DNA from: Pseudomonas sp. GD04091
GTDB lineage: Bacteria > Pseudomonadota > Gammaproteobacteria > Pseudomonadales > Pseudomonadaceae
Assembly (NCBI RefSeq): GCF_029836165.1
Contig: NZ_JAOEBG010000008.1
Coordinates: forward strand, 1 to 64,000
Direction: 5' to 3'
Length of the DNA: 64,000 nucleotides
This document shows, in pieces, positions 7,233 to 15,365 of the stretch. Position 1 is the first letter of the stretch, and every line of letters begins with the position of its first letter. The notes below the pieces were generated by a model, which made no database searches, was not told the origin of the DNA, and was given only the letters and a program-made list of their open reading frames with translations. A program made the translations under genes and the position numbers.

Positions 7233-9746
7233 TCAGTCGAATACGCCGCGCAAGGTCAGCATGAAGTTGCGTGGCTCGCCGTAGTAGTTGCCGTACTCGG
7301 ACGTGCCGACGCTGGCGTAGTACTTGCGGTCGAACAGGTTGTTGCCGTTCAGGGCCACGGTCCAGTGGTCGTCGACCTTGTACTCGACCATCGCGTCGTA
7401 GACCGCGTAGCCGCTCTGGCTGAAATCGAACGGGGTTTCGCCCACGGCGTTCCAGTTGGCGTCGAAGCGGTAGGCCTTGCCTTCCACGTAGCTGGCGCTC
7501 TGGGCGGTGACCCCGGCGCCGACGCGCCACGCCGACCAGTCGCCCGGCAGGGTATAGACCGACCAGAGCTTGAGCAGGTGTTTGGGCGTGACGGTGCTGT
7601 ACAGCGTTTCCTCGCTCTGGTCGTCCATCAGGTTGAGGGTGTAGCCGGCGATCAGGTCCCAGCCCGGCATGATTTCCCCGGTGGCCTCCAGGTCGATGCC
7701 CTTGCTGATCACCTTGCCCTGACCGAGGAAGCAGCAGGACGCGCTATAGCTGAAAGGCGTGTCAGGGTAGGCGGGATCCTTGATCGCCTGGTGCTCACGC
7801 TTGGTGTAGAACAGCGCCGCGCTGACGTTCAACGCGCCGTCGAACAGCTCGCCCTTGATCCCGGCTTCGTAGGTCTTGCCGGTCATCGGGTCGAGGGAGC
7901 TGCCGGACTTTTCCGGCCCCTTGAGTTTCTGCGCCTGTGGCTTGTAGATCTCGGCATAGCTGACATAGGTCGACCACTGGTCGTCGAGGGCATAGATCAG
8001 GCCGCCGAACGGTACCAGGGTGGTCGGCTCGCGGTGCGAGACCTGATCCTGGCGTGTCCAGTCGCCCGAACCGTCGCGGTTGCGCGTGGCATAGGCCTGC
8101 TCGAACGTGTAGCGCTGGGCGCGGGCGCCGATCACCAGTTTGAGCGGGTCGGTCAGCTGCAGACGCAGGGTGGAGTAGAGGCCGTACTGCTTGCGCTTGT
8201 TCGGGTAGTAGTCGCGGTAGAAGGCGTGGTTGGTGGCCTCGGTCGGCAGTGGCGTGGACTGTGGGTCCCACAGGTCGATCATGCCGCCCAGGCCGACCTT
8301 GCCCTGGGCGGCGCGCCAGCGGCTGGTGACCTCCTGGTAGTCGCCACCCACCAGCAGTTCGTGTTCGCGGTCGAAGGCGTCGAAGGTGCCGGAGAGGTTG
8401 ACGTCGAACACCGACTGCTTGCTCCAGCTGGAGACATAGCTGCCCCACCAGTAGGGGCCGCTGTTGCTGTTTTCGTCCACCGAGCCATAGGGGATCACGC
8501 CTTCGGTGGAGCCCTCGTTGTACGAGTAGGTGTAGGACGTGTTGAGTTTCCAGTTCTCGGAGAAGTGGTGGTCGAGCTTGGCGAACAGCTCGCGGGTATC
8601 GCTGTCGCTCCAGGCGCTGTTGGTGGTGTACCAGGTGTGCCGCGGCAGTTTCACGTCGCCGCCGGTGCTGTAGCGCGGCAGGCCGTCGCCCACCCCATTC
8701 TCTTGCACTTTGTCGTAGCTGCCGCCAAAGGTGAGCAGGGTATCATCGCTGACATCGGCCTCGAACACGCCGTAGAAGAACGGCCGTTGCGTGCCGCGAT
8801 TGTCGAAGAAGTACTGGCGGTCCTGGTAGGCGGCCACCATGCGTGCGCGTAGCTTGCCGTCGAAGGCCAGCGGGCCGGTCACGTCCACTTCGCCACGGTA
8901 GTTGTCCCAGGAGCCGGCCGAGGCTTCGAGCTTGAGCTGGTAGTGGTCGAGCGGGCGCTTGCGTACCAGGTTGACGATGCCGCCGGGGTTGCCGGTGCCG
9001 CCGAGCAGGCCGCTGGCACCGCGCAGCACTTCGACGTGGTCGTAGGCGGCCAGGTCGTACTTGCGCTGACTGTAGAAGGTGCCCAGGCCATTGCCGATGT
9101 CCATCGGCGCGGTGCCGTCGATCTGCAGATTGTCGATCGCGAAGCCACGGGAGATGAACTCCTGGGTGTTGAAGTTGACGTTGCGCAGGGTGACGCCGGG
9201 GGTGTATTTCATGGCGTCGTCGAGGCTGACCATGCGTCGGTCCTCGATCAGCTGACGGCTCACCACCGACACCGATTGCGGCGTGTCCTTCAGGCTCACT
9301 GGGGTCTTCGAGCCCACGCTGACCAGGCCTGTAGTGTACGAGCGCGAGCCCTCGGTGGCCTGGCCCATTCCTTGCCCCTGGATCAGTGTGCTGCCGAGCT
9401 CCAGTGCGTCTGCACCGCTGGCGGCAGGTTGCAGTGCCCAGTTGCCATCGGCGGCTTGCACGGCCTTGAGCCCGGTGCCTTCGAGCATCAGGTACAGCGC
9501 CATGTCGGTGGGCAACTGGCCTTTCACCGTCCTGGCCTGCTTGCCCTGCACCTGTTGAGGGTCGTAAGTCAGGCTGATACCGGCCTGTTCGGCGAAGCGG
9601 TTGAGCGCATCGGCCAGCGGCGCGGCGGGCAGGTCGTAGCGGCGTAGCGGCTGTTCGGCCAGCACGGGGTGGGCCAGGCCAACGCCGGTGCCCAGCAGCA
9701 GGGCCTGGGCAAGCAAGGTGGGGCGGTAGCGGGACAGCAGGTCCAT
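7233..9746 (-). CDS. TonB-dependent siderophore receptor with STN signalling domain
   Basis: The 837-residue outer-membrane receptor has a signal peptide (about 1-30), an STN/secretin-like signalling domain (about 40-110, LADALNRFAEQAGISLTYDP), a plug domain beginning near SLKDTPQSVSVVSRQLIED (about 155-175), a 22-strand beta-barrel and a terminal aromatic residue region. It resembles FpvA, FhuE and FoxA-type ferric siderophore transducers. The STN domain implies signalling through the FecR-type protein encoded just upstream. The gene follows fecR on the same strand after 81 bp, with an AGGAG ribosome binding site. The specific siderophore cannot be told from the sequence. Confidence 0.92.
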   Translation of the reverse strand: MDLLSRYRPTLLAQALLLGTGVGLAHPVLAEQPLRRYDLPAAPLADALNRFAEQAGISLTYDPQQVQGKQARTVKGQLPTDMALYLMLEGTGLKAVQAADGNWALQPAASGADALELGSTLIQGQGMGQATEGSRSYTTGLVSVGSKTPVSLKDTPQSVSVVSRQLIEDRRMVSLDDAMKYTPGVTLRNVNFNTQEFISRGFAIDNLQIDGTAPMDIGNGLGTFYSQRKYDLAAYDHVEVLRGASGLLGGTGNPGGIVNLVRKRPLDHYQLKLEASAGSWDNYRGEVDVTGPLAFDGKLRARMVAAYQDRQYFFDNRGTQRPFFYGVFEADVSDDTLLTFGGSYDKVQENGVGDGLPRYSTGGDVKLPRHTWYTTNSAWSDSDTRELFAKLDHHFSENWKLNTSYTYSYNEGSTEGVIPYGSVDENSNSGPYWWGSYVSSWSKQSVFDVNLSGTFDAFDREHELLVGGDYQEVTSRWRAAQGKVGLGGMIDLWDPQSTPLPTEATNHAFYRDYYPNKRKQYGLYSTLRLQLTDPLKLVIGARAQRYTFEQAYATRNRDGSGDWTRQDQVSHREPTTLVPFGGLIYALDDQWSTYVSYAEIYKPQAQKLKGPEKSGSSLDPMTGKTYEAGIKGELFDGALNVSAALFYTKREHQAIKDPAYPDTPFSYSASCCFLGQGKVISKGIDLEATGEIMPGWDLIAGYTLNLMDDQSEETLYSTVTPKHLLKLWSVYTLPGDWSAWRVGAGVTAQSASYVEGKAYRFDANWNAVGETPFDFSQSGYAVYDAMVEYKVDDHWTVALNGNNLFDRKYYASVGTSEYGNYYGEPRNFMLTLRGVFD

Positions 9747-9812
9747 CGGAAGCTCCTGGGAATTGGCAGGTGTTTTTCCTGTTTGTCGAAGGAGGCCGGA
9801 AAACCCGTAAAC

Positions 9813-9826
9813 GAGAATCGATTTTC
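9813..9826. promoter_or_regulatory. Fur-box-like palindrome before the TonB receptor gene
   Basis: GAGAAT-CG-ATTTTC is a near-perfect inverted repeat with the half-site spacing of Fur boxes. It lies about 70-80 bp upstream of the receptor start, at the very end of fecR. It could add direct iron control to sigma-factor control. The match is only partial. Confidence 0.35.
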
Positions 9827-9827
9827 T

Positions 9828-10769
9828 TTACGCGGGGAGAATGCGCACCCACAGCGAGGTGCGCCACTGCAGGCGCACCGGCCAGGTATGGGTCAGGGTG
9901 CGCAGGGCGTTGTCGGTGTCGTCGAGCTGGAACACGCCAAAGATGCGCAGGCCGGCCACCGCCGGGTCGCAGCCGACCCAGCCCTCGCGCTGACGCGCCA
10001 GGGTATCGGCCAGCTCGGCCAGCGGCATGCCGTTGGCGATCAGCAGACCGCGAGTCCAGGCCGAGCCCTGGGCCTGCGGATTGGCCAGGGGCGGTGCGCC
10101 GGCACGGTCGATGCGGTATTGCTCGCCGGCGTTGGCCAACTGCTGCTTGCGCCCGGCCTGCTGGATCACGACCTGGCCCCGGTCGACACTCAGGCGGGTG
10201 CTGCCGTGGGCCTGGCAGACGTCGAACGCCGCGTCCATGGCCAGCAGGCTGGTTTCGGCACTGGTCACGCACAAGGGGCGTAGTCCATGGTCGCCATGCA
10301 TGCGCACATAGATCTGGCCTTCCAGCAACTCGATCAGGCGCTGGGTCGCGCTGAAGCGCAGGTTGACCGCGCTGCGGCTGTTGAGCTGCAGCTCGCTGCC
10401 GTCGGCCAGGTCGAGGCGTCGGCGTTCGCCGTGGCGGGTGCTGTAGTCGGCCAGGCTGACGCGCCAGGGCGAATGCTGCAGCGCGGTGCCGCTCAGGCCC
10501 AGGCCAAGCAGGCCCAGGGTGAGCAGTTTGAGTGCGTGTCGACGCTCGCCCCGGGCAGGGCCGGTCAAGGTGCGCATGGCTATGCCGCCCGGCAGCTCAC
10601 GGGCCTGGCTGAAGCAGGCCTGGGCCTCCTGCAGGGCCTGCCAGGTGGTCTCGTGGCGTGGGTCGCTCTGGCGCCAGGCCAGGCAGGCGGCACACAGCGG
10701 CGGCGCGTACTGCGCCGATTCGAGCCGGACCAGCCAGCCGATGGCCTGGTCGAGCACGTCGTCGTTCAT
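9828..10769 (-). CDS. fecR: FecR-family anti-sigma regulator
   Basis: This 313-residue protein has an N-terminal cytoplasmic DUF4880 anti-sigma segment with conserved tryptophans (about 1-50), one membrane segment near 80-97 (LKLLTLGLLGLGLSG), and a periplasmic FecR domain (about 105-205, DGSELQLNSRSAVNLRF) followed by a C-terminal STN-contacting region. FecR proteins receive the signal from the receptor's STN domain and activate the partner sigma factor. Its start overlaps the sigma-factor stop by 4 bp (ATGA), so the two are co-translated. The symbol is given by family, not by substrate. Confidence 0.9.
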   Translation of the reverse strand: MNDDVLDQAIGWLVRLESAQYAPPLCAACLAWRQSDPRHETTWQALQEAQACFSQARELPGGIAMRTLTGPARGERRHALKLLTLGLLGLGLSGTALQHSPWRVSLADYSTRHGERRRLDLADGSELQLNSRSAVNLRFSATQRLIELLEGQIYVRMHGDHGLRPLCVTSAETSLLAMDAAFDVCQAHGSTRLSVDRGQVVIQQAGRKQQLANAGEQYRIDRAGAPPLANPQAQGSAWTRGLLIANGMPLAELADTLARQREGWVGCDPAVAGLRIFGVFQLDDTDNALRTLTHTWPVRLQWRTSLWVRILPA

Positions 10770-11284
10770 GGCTCCAGTCTCGCCAGGTAGCAGTGGCGGA
10801 TGGCCTTGGCCATGTACTTCTCCACGCTGCTCAGGCTGATCGCCAGGTGGTGGGCGATGTCCTGGTAGTTCATGCCTTCCAGGCGCGACAGCAGGAAGGC
10901 CATGCGCACCTTCGGCGGCAGGCCATCGAGCATGGCGTCGATCTGCATCAGCGTCTCCAGCAGGATCAGCTGGCGCTCCGCCGAAGGCGCCTCCGGCTCC
11001 GGCAGGCTGGCCAGGGCCTGGAGATAAGCGGTTTCCAGCTTGTGTCGACGTTGCCGGTCGATCATCAGCCCTTTGGCCACGCTGCTGAGCCAGGCCCGTG
11101 GCTGGCGCAGCGAGGGCAGCAGCTCCGGTCGACCGAGCAGTTGCACGAAGGTGTCATGGGCCAGGTCGGCGGCGTTGTCGGCGTGCTGCAGGCGTCGGCG
11201 CAGCCAGCCCAGCAACCAGGCGTGATGGTCCTGGTACAACGCATCCATGGCCGGGTGGGGCGGCGGAAGTGAGGGTGAAGGCAC
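10766..11284 (-). CDS. fecI: FecI-type ECF sigma factor
   Basis: The 172-residue ECF sigma-70 factor has region 2 (about 20-85, AADLAHDTFVQLL and RAWLSSVAKGLMIDRQRR) and region 4 (about 105-165, LPPKVRMAFLLSRLEGMNYQDIAHHL). Iron-starvation sigma factors of this type direct transcription of the adjacent receptor gene. I chose the GTG at 11284, which lies 9 bp after AGGAG; the longer form from 11338 and the shorter ATG at 11248 have worse signals. A weak Fur-like sequence lies about 35-50 bp upstream. The set sits tail to tail with the SznF-like operon, but no functional link is shown. Confidence 0.87.
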   Translation of the reverse strand: MPSPSLPPPHPAMDALYQDHHAWLLGWLRRRLQHADNAADLAHDTFVQLLGRPELLPSLRQPRAWLSSVAKGLMIDRQRRHKLETAYLQALASLPEPEAPSAERQLILLETLMQIDAMLDGLPPKVRMAFLLSRLEGMNYQDIAHHLAISLSSVEKYMAKAIRHCYLARLEP

Positions 11285-11316
11285 GACGAGCCTCTCCTGC
11301 GAAGGAATGAGCGAGA

Positions 11317-11336
11317 TGCGGATGGGAATCGCTCTC
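11317..11336 (-). promoter_or_regulatory. Weak Fur-box-like site upstream of fecI
   Basis: On the minus strand GAGAGCGATTCCCATCC matches about half of the 19-bp Fur consensus. Pseudomonas fecI-type genes are normally Fur-repressed, which makes the position sensible, but the match is poor. Confidence 0.3.
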
Positions 11337-11374
11337 AATCCTACGGGGTTTGTGGTCGTGCCCTCAAGCGCTAG

Positions 11375-11794
11375 TCAGTCCTTTGGTAAGAGCGTGCCGT
11401 CCTGGCCCTTTAGCGAAAACGTGCCGATCGTCAGGTCAGTGCTCCGGGGCTGCCTGCCGCAGATCACAGGAATTCCCGAACCCCGTGCCCGCGCCAGCAG
11501 CTCCTCGGTGTCGTCACCGCCCGGCAGCGCCAGCACCAGGTCGGGCCGGCTGTCGCGCAGCATGAAGACGTTGCGCAAGCGCTCGGCCAGCTTGCCGTGC
11601 AACTGCCAGTTGGGCGGGTAGCGCACGATGTCGGCCCCCTGCTCGCGGGCCCAGCCTTCGATCTCGCCGCCCAGGTGCTGGCTGCCGCCATGGATCAGTA
11701 CCCGGATCGGTTGCTGGCGCTGCAGGGCGTCCAGCGCCTGGCGGCAGCGCTGGCTGTCGGCGTAGTTGCGCCCCGCGCAGATCAGTACGCGCAT
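11375..11794 (-). CDS. DUF2493 (SLOG-superfamily) protein
   Basis: The 139-residue Rossmann-like protein starts MRVLICAGRNYAD, continues with an IHGGSQHLGGEIEGWA segment (about 34-49), and has a LALPGGDDTEELLARARGSGIPV segment (about 87-109). These are the nucleotide-binding loops typical of DUF2493/SLOG-type proteins, related to the DprA and LOG folds and thought to bind nucleotides or nucleotide-derived ligands. The gene begins 10 bp after the mgtA stop on the same strand, so it is probably co-transcribed. The start at 11794 (ATG) was preferred to a GTG two codons upstream. Its specific function is unknown. Confidence 0.75.
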   Translation of the reverse strand: MRVLICAGRNYADSQRCRQALDALQRQQPIRVLIHGGSQHLGGEIEGWAREQGADIVRYPPNWQLHGKLAERLRNVFMLRDSRPDLVLALPGGDDTEELLARARGSGIPVICGRQPRSTDLTIGTFSLKGQDGTLLPKD

Positions 11795-11804
11795 GCCCAC
11801 CCCC

Positions 11805-14516
11805 TCAGAACCACTGGCCGAAGCGGCGGATGTACAGCGTCTTCATGCCTTGGGCCACCAGGCAGTAGCCCAGCAGGGTGGCGACCAGCCAAGGGAAGTA
11901 TGCCAGCGGCAGCGGCACCAGCCCGACCATCGCGCCCAGCGGCGAGAACGGGATGTAGATCCCCAGGCACATCACCAGGCCCGTGGCCAGGATCACCGGC
12001 AACGCCGCGGTGCTCTGGAAGAACGGTACCTTGCGAGTGCGCAGCATGTGCACCACCAGGGTCTGCGACAGCAACCCCTCGATGAACCAGCCGGACTGGA
12101 ACAGCGCCTGCATTTCCACGCTGTTGGCGGCGAACACGTACCACATCAGGGCGAAGGTGGTGATGTCGAAGATCGACGACGTGGGACCGATCCACAGCAT
12201 GAAACGGCCGATGTTGCGGGCATCCCACTTGCGCGGCTCGCGCAGGAACTCCTTGTCCATGCGGTCCCAGGGCAGCGACAGCTGGGAGAAGTCGTACATC
12301 AGGTTCTGCAGCAGCAAGTGGATCGCCAGCATCGGCATGAACGGGATGAAGGCGCTGGCCACCAGTACCGAGAACACGTTGCCGAAGTTGGAGCTGGCGG
12401 TCATGCACAGGTACTTCATGATGTTGCCGAAGGTCTCGCGGCCCTTGAGCACACCTTCTTCGAGCACCATCAGGCTCTTTTCCAGGAGGATGATGTCGGC
12501 CGATTCCTTGGCGATGTCGGTGCCGCTGTCCACCGAGATGCCCACGTCGGCATCGCGCAGGGCCGGGGCGTCGTTGATGCCGTCGCCAAGGAAGCCCACG
12601 GTGTGGCCGTTGGCCTGCAATGCCTTGAGCACCCGCGACTTCTGCAGCGGCGTGAGCTTGGCGAACACCGTGCGTTCTTCGACCAGCGCCTTGAGCTGGG
12701 CATCGTCCAGGCGCTCGATGTCCTGCCCGAGCAGTGGCTGGCCCGGCTCCAGGCCGACCTCGCGGCAGACCTTGCAGGTCACCACCGGGTTGTCGCCGGT
12801 CAGCACCTTCACCTTCACCCCCATCTCGCGCAGCGCTGCGATGGCTGGACCTGCGGTTTCCTTGGGCGGGTCGAGGAAGGTCAGGAAGCCCCGGATCACC
12901 AGCTCGCGCTCGTCATCGGTGCGGTACTGGGCCTTGCCATCGGCGGCCGGAATATCGCGGGTGCCGACCAGCAGCACGCGAAAGCCGTCCTGGTTGTAGG
13001 CGCTGGCGGTGGCCATCAACTGCTGGCGCCGAGCGGCGTCCAGGGCGACCCGCTGGCCGTGCTCCTCCACGTGGGTGGCGATGGCCAGCATTTCCTCGAC
13101 GGCGCCCTTGCTCACCAGCAGGTGATCGCCCAGGGCATCCTTGACGATCACCGACAGGCGCCGGCGGATGAAGTCGAAGGGCAGTTCGTCGACCTTGGCG
13201 TAGGCATAGGGCGGCTGGAAGCCACGGTCTTCACCGGCGAAGCGCAGCACGGCTTGGTCCATCAGGTTTTTCACGCCGCTCTGGTGGTGGCTGTTCAACC
13301 AGGCCAGCTCCAACAGACGCGCGTCCTTGTGGCCGCTGGGATCGACGTGGTGCTCGAGGATGATGCGGTCCTGGGTCAGGGTGCCGGTCTTGTCGGTGCA
13401 CAGCACGTCCATCGAGCCGAAGTTCTGGATGGCGTTCAGGCGCTTGACCACCACCTTGCGCCGGGCCATGGCCACGGCGCCCTTGGCCAGGTTGGCGCTG
13501 ACGATCATCGGCAGCATTTCCGGGGTCAGGCCCACGGCCACGGCGAGGGCGAACAGGAAGGCGTCGCTCCAGTCGCCCTTGACCACGCCGTTGAGCATGA
13601 ACACCACCGGCACCATCACCAGCATGAAGCGGATCAGCAGGCGGCTGACGCTGTTCACGCCGCGGTCGAAGGCGGTCTGGCTGCGCGAGCCGACGATGGC
13701 CTTGGCCAGCGAACCGAAGTAGGTCCGCTTGCCGGTGGCCACCACCACCGCGCGGGCACGGCCGCTGACCACGTTGGTGCCCATGAAGCCGATGTTGGGC
13801 AGGTCGAGCAGGCCGCTTTCGCCGCTGGCGCTGTCGGCGGCGGACTTCTGCGCGACGTGGCCAAGGGTGTCGTACTTCTCCACCGGCAGCGCCTCACCGG
13901 TCAGCACGGCCTGGCTGATGAACAGGTCGCGGGACTCGATCAGGCGGATATCGGCGGGGATCATGTCGCCGGCGGCCAGCTGCACGATATCGCCGGCCAC
14001 CAGTTCGTTCATCGGCACTTCGCGCAGGCGGGGCGGCTGGTCGTGGCGTTCGCGGCGCAGCACGGTGGCGGTGGTGCGGACCATGGCCTTGAGGGCGTCG
14101 GCCGCCTTGCCCGAGCGGTACTCCTGCCAGAAACGCAGCAGGCCGCTGACGCTGACCATGGTCATGATGATGATGACCTTGGTGAGGTCGGCATCCTCCA
14201 TTTCGCCAGCGCGGACCGGCAGCCAGTAGTCGGTGACGAAGCTGATGCCGGCGAGGGTGAGCAGCACGTAGATAAAGGGGTTGTGCAGGGCCTTGAGCAG
14301 TTGCAGCAGGGCCGGTTGCGGCTTGTCGTGGGCGACTTGGTTGGCGCCGTCGCGCTGCAGGCGCTTGGCGGCTTCGTGCTCGGTCAGGCCCAGTTCGCTG
14401 GCATCGAGGTTGGCGAAGGTGACGGCGAGGCCGTTGCGTGCTTCGCGGGCGGCGCGCATCGAGAGGCGGGCGTCTTCGCTGGTCTTGCTGTGAGTGTTGC
14501 GGTCTTTTACGGTCAT
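11805..14516 (-). CDS. mgtA: MgtA-type Mg2+-importing P-type ATPase
   Basis: The 903-residue P3B ATPase shows the family motifs in order: an N-terminal cytoplasmic region, the actuator loop with LTGEALPVEK, the phosphorylation motif DKTGTLTQDR, the hinge GDGINDAPALRDADVGISVD, and about ten membrane segments ending in the C-terminal block. MgtA/MgtB proteins import Mg2+ when external levels are low. I chose the ATG at 14516 (MTVKDRNTHS), 9 bp after AGGAG; an in-frame ATG 12 codons upstream lacks a good site. A leader of about 650 nt with a leader peptide and several hairpins lies upstream, which suggests post-initiation control. Confidence 0.94.
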   Translation of the reverse strand: MTVKDRNTHSKTSEDARLSMRAAREARNGLAVTFANLDASELGLTEHEAAKRLQRDGANQVAHDKPQPALLQLLKALHNPFIYVLLTLAGISFVTDYWLPVRAGEMEDADLTKVIIIMTMVSVSGLLRFWQEYRSGKAADALKAMVRTTATVLRRERHDQPPRLREVPMNELVAGDIVQLAAGDMIPADIRLIESRDLFISQAVLTGEALPVEKYDTLGHVAQKSAADSASGESGLLDLPNIGFMGTNVVSGRARAVVVATGKRTYFGSLAKAIVGSRSQTAFDRGVNSVSRLLIRFMLVMVPVVFMLNGVVKGDWSDAFLFALAVAVGLTPEMLPMIVSANLAKGAVAMARRKVVVKRLNAIQNFGSMDVLCTDKTGTLTQDRIILEHHVDPSGHKDARLLELAWLNSHHQSGVKNLMDQAVLRFAGEDRGFQPPYAYAKVDELPFDFIRRRLSVIVKDALGDHLLVSKGAVEEMLAIATHVEEHGQRVALDAARRQQLMATASAYNQDGFRVLLVGTRDIPAADGKAQYRTDDERELVIRGFLTFLDPPKETAGPAIAALREMGVKVKVLTGDNPVVTCKVCREVGLEPGQPLLGQDIERLDDAQLKALVEERTVFAKLTPLQKSRVLKALQANGHTVGFLGDGINDAPALRDADVGISVDSGTDIAKESADIILLEKSLMVLEEGVLKGRETFGNIMKYLCMTASSNFGNVFSVLVASAFIPFMPMLAIHLLLQNLMYDFSQLSLPWDRMDKEFLREPRKWDARNIGRFMLWIGPTSSIFDITTFALMWYVFAANSVEMQALFQSGWFIEGLLSQTLVVHMLRTRKVPFFQSTAALPVILATGLVMCLGIYIPFSPLGAMVGLVPLPLAYFPWLVATLLGYCLVAQGMKTLYIRRFGQWF

Positions 14517-14807
14517 TTGGCTGTGCTCCTGCCGCGGGAGGCGGCACGACACACAGTCGACTCACGGTTGGGGAGGTGAGTGAAAGTGTCTCGTGTCGCA
14601 ACTGTTCGAACAGTGAAAAACGTGGTTTTTCCGACGTTTGCGTGTTCGCTGGCGAATGCCGGAAATAAGATCGGCAGCGAACTTTCTACTGGCGGAGTCC
14701 ATGGCTTTTAAATCCTCTGATAAATAACGGGCAATACAAGTCCGTCGAACTTTCAATATTGCAAGTTCGATGTCGAATACGGCGTACATTCAGTTTTCGC
14801 GCGGCAT

Positions 14808-14829
14808 CGCGCTCGGCATCGCGAGCGCG
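14808..14829 (-). promoter_or_regulatory. Attenuator-like hairpin directly after the leader peptide stop
   Basis: CGCGCTCG (6-nt loop) CGAGCGCG forms a perfect 8-bp, very GC-rich stem. It begins at the base following the TAA of the proline-rich leader peptide. A ribosome stalled on the final codons of the peptide would cover or unmask this stem, as in translation-coupled attenuation. No U-tract follows, so it is not a simple intrinsic terminator. Confidence 0.55.
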
Positions 14830-14964
14830 TTATCGACTGGGTGGTTCAAGGGGCGCAGGAGGGTACAGCCAGGCGACGCGGGCTGCGCAGGGGCGACGAG
14901 GACGGCGCGAGCCCGCGCATGCGTTGGCGTGCGGGCGGCGGGGGGTAACGATGATGAGGTTCAT
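14830..14964 (-). CDS. Proline- and arginine-rich mgtA leader peptide (mgtL-like)
   Basis: This 44-codon ORF begins MNLIIVTPRRPHANA and ends LYPPAPLEPPSR. Its ATG lies 7 bp after a perfect GGAGG, the strongest ribosome binding site in the leader. Nine of the 44 residues are proline, including Pro-Pro pairs at 35-36 and 41-42, and there are many arginines. Proline-rich leaders control mgtA in Salmonella (mgtL), where slow translation at prolines changes transcription into the coding region. Here the stop is followed at once by a GC-rich hairpin, and the ORF sits about 310 nt upstream of mgtA on the same strand. I do not recognise this peptide from any database; leader function is inference. 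Confidence 0.6.
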   Translation of the reverse strand: MNLIIVTPRRPHANACAGSRRPRRPCAARVAWLYPPAPLEPPSR

Positions 14965-15326
14965 GAGCTTGCCTCCGACCGGGCGGGCACCCGGGGCGGC
15001 AAGCGTCGGCGGAGCATCAGGCTCTGGCGCGGCTTGCCCGACCTTGGGGGCGGGCCCGGAGTTCCGGTTCAAGTGCCTGGCGGCCAACAGCTGCCAGACA
15101 GCGACTAGATACTGTGTCCATTGAATTCTTCGTGAGTTGAAATAAAGGCCCGCTTTTCGGGGCGGGTGAACTTTATGCAAAGCATAGCGGGGAAGTCAAC
15201 CGGGGAGGTGTAACTTAAATAAGTTTCATCTGGTGCAGGGTGAATTAATCCTGCGCACTGCTCAAGTGCCATCGCGGGGCAAGCCCGCTCTCATGGGACT
15301 GCACATGACTTGTTGTTTCAGCAGGG

Positions 15327-15358
15327 CCTGTGGGAGCGGCTAAAGCCGCTCCCACAGG
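15327..15358. repeat. REP-type palindrome, probable terminator
   Basis: CCTGTGGGAGCGGCT and its exact complement are separated by two bases, forming a perfect 15-bp stem 8 bp past the stop of the di-Mop gene. It is the half-REP palindrome common in this genome and may also end transcription of the minus-strand operon. The remaining bases between 15200 and 15327 contain the palindrome AACTT-aaat-AAGTT (15212-15225) and no gene. Confidence 0.7.
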
Positions 15359-15365
15359 GTGCGTG

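Larger units (their letters stand above)
14517..15200 (-). promoter_or_regulatory. Long mgtA leader with promoter and hairpins
   Basis: On the minus strand a promoter-like TTGACT (15194-15199) with a 16-bp spacer and CATAAA (15172-15177) would start a leader of about 650 nt before mgtA. Inside are a 5'-end hairpin (15149-15166, CCCGC/GCGGG), a leader peptide ORF (14830-14964), a GC-rich hairpin directly after its stop (14808-14829), an 8-bp hairpin TCGAACTT/AAGTTCGA (14745-14770), a perfect palindrome ACTGTTCGAACAGT (14601-14614) and a hairpin GAAAAAC/GTTTTTC (14615-14631). This resembles the design of enterobacterial mgtA leaders without obvious sequence identity. No PhoP box was recognised. 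Confidence 0.6.

Noticed and set aside
11766..14579. A 937-codon open frame on the plus strand opposite mgtA
   Set aside because: It is antisense to a clear P-type ATPase, has very biased composition (many H, Q, A, G) and no family motif. Such frames arise in high-GC genes with strong third-position GC.
14830..15180. A 116-residue version of the mgtA leader ORF starting at 15180
   Set aside because: The in-frame ATG at 14964 has a perfect GGAGG; the longer start has no such site and would overlap the predicted transcription start region.
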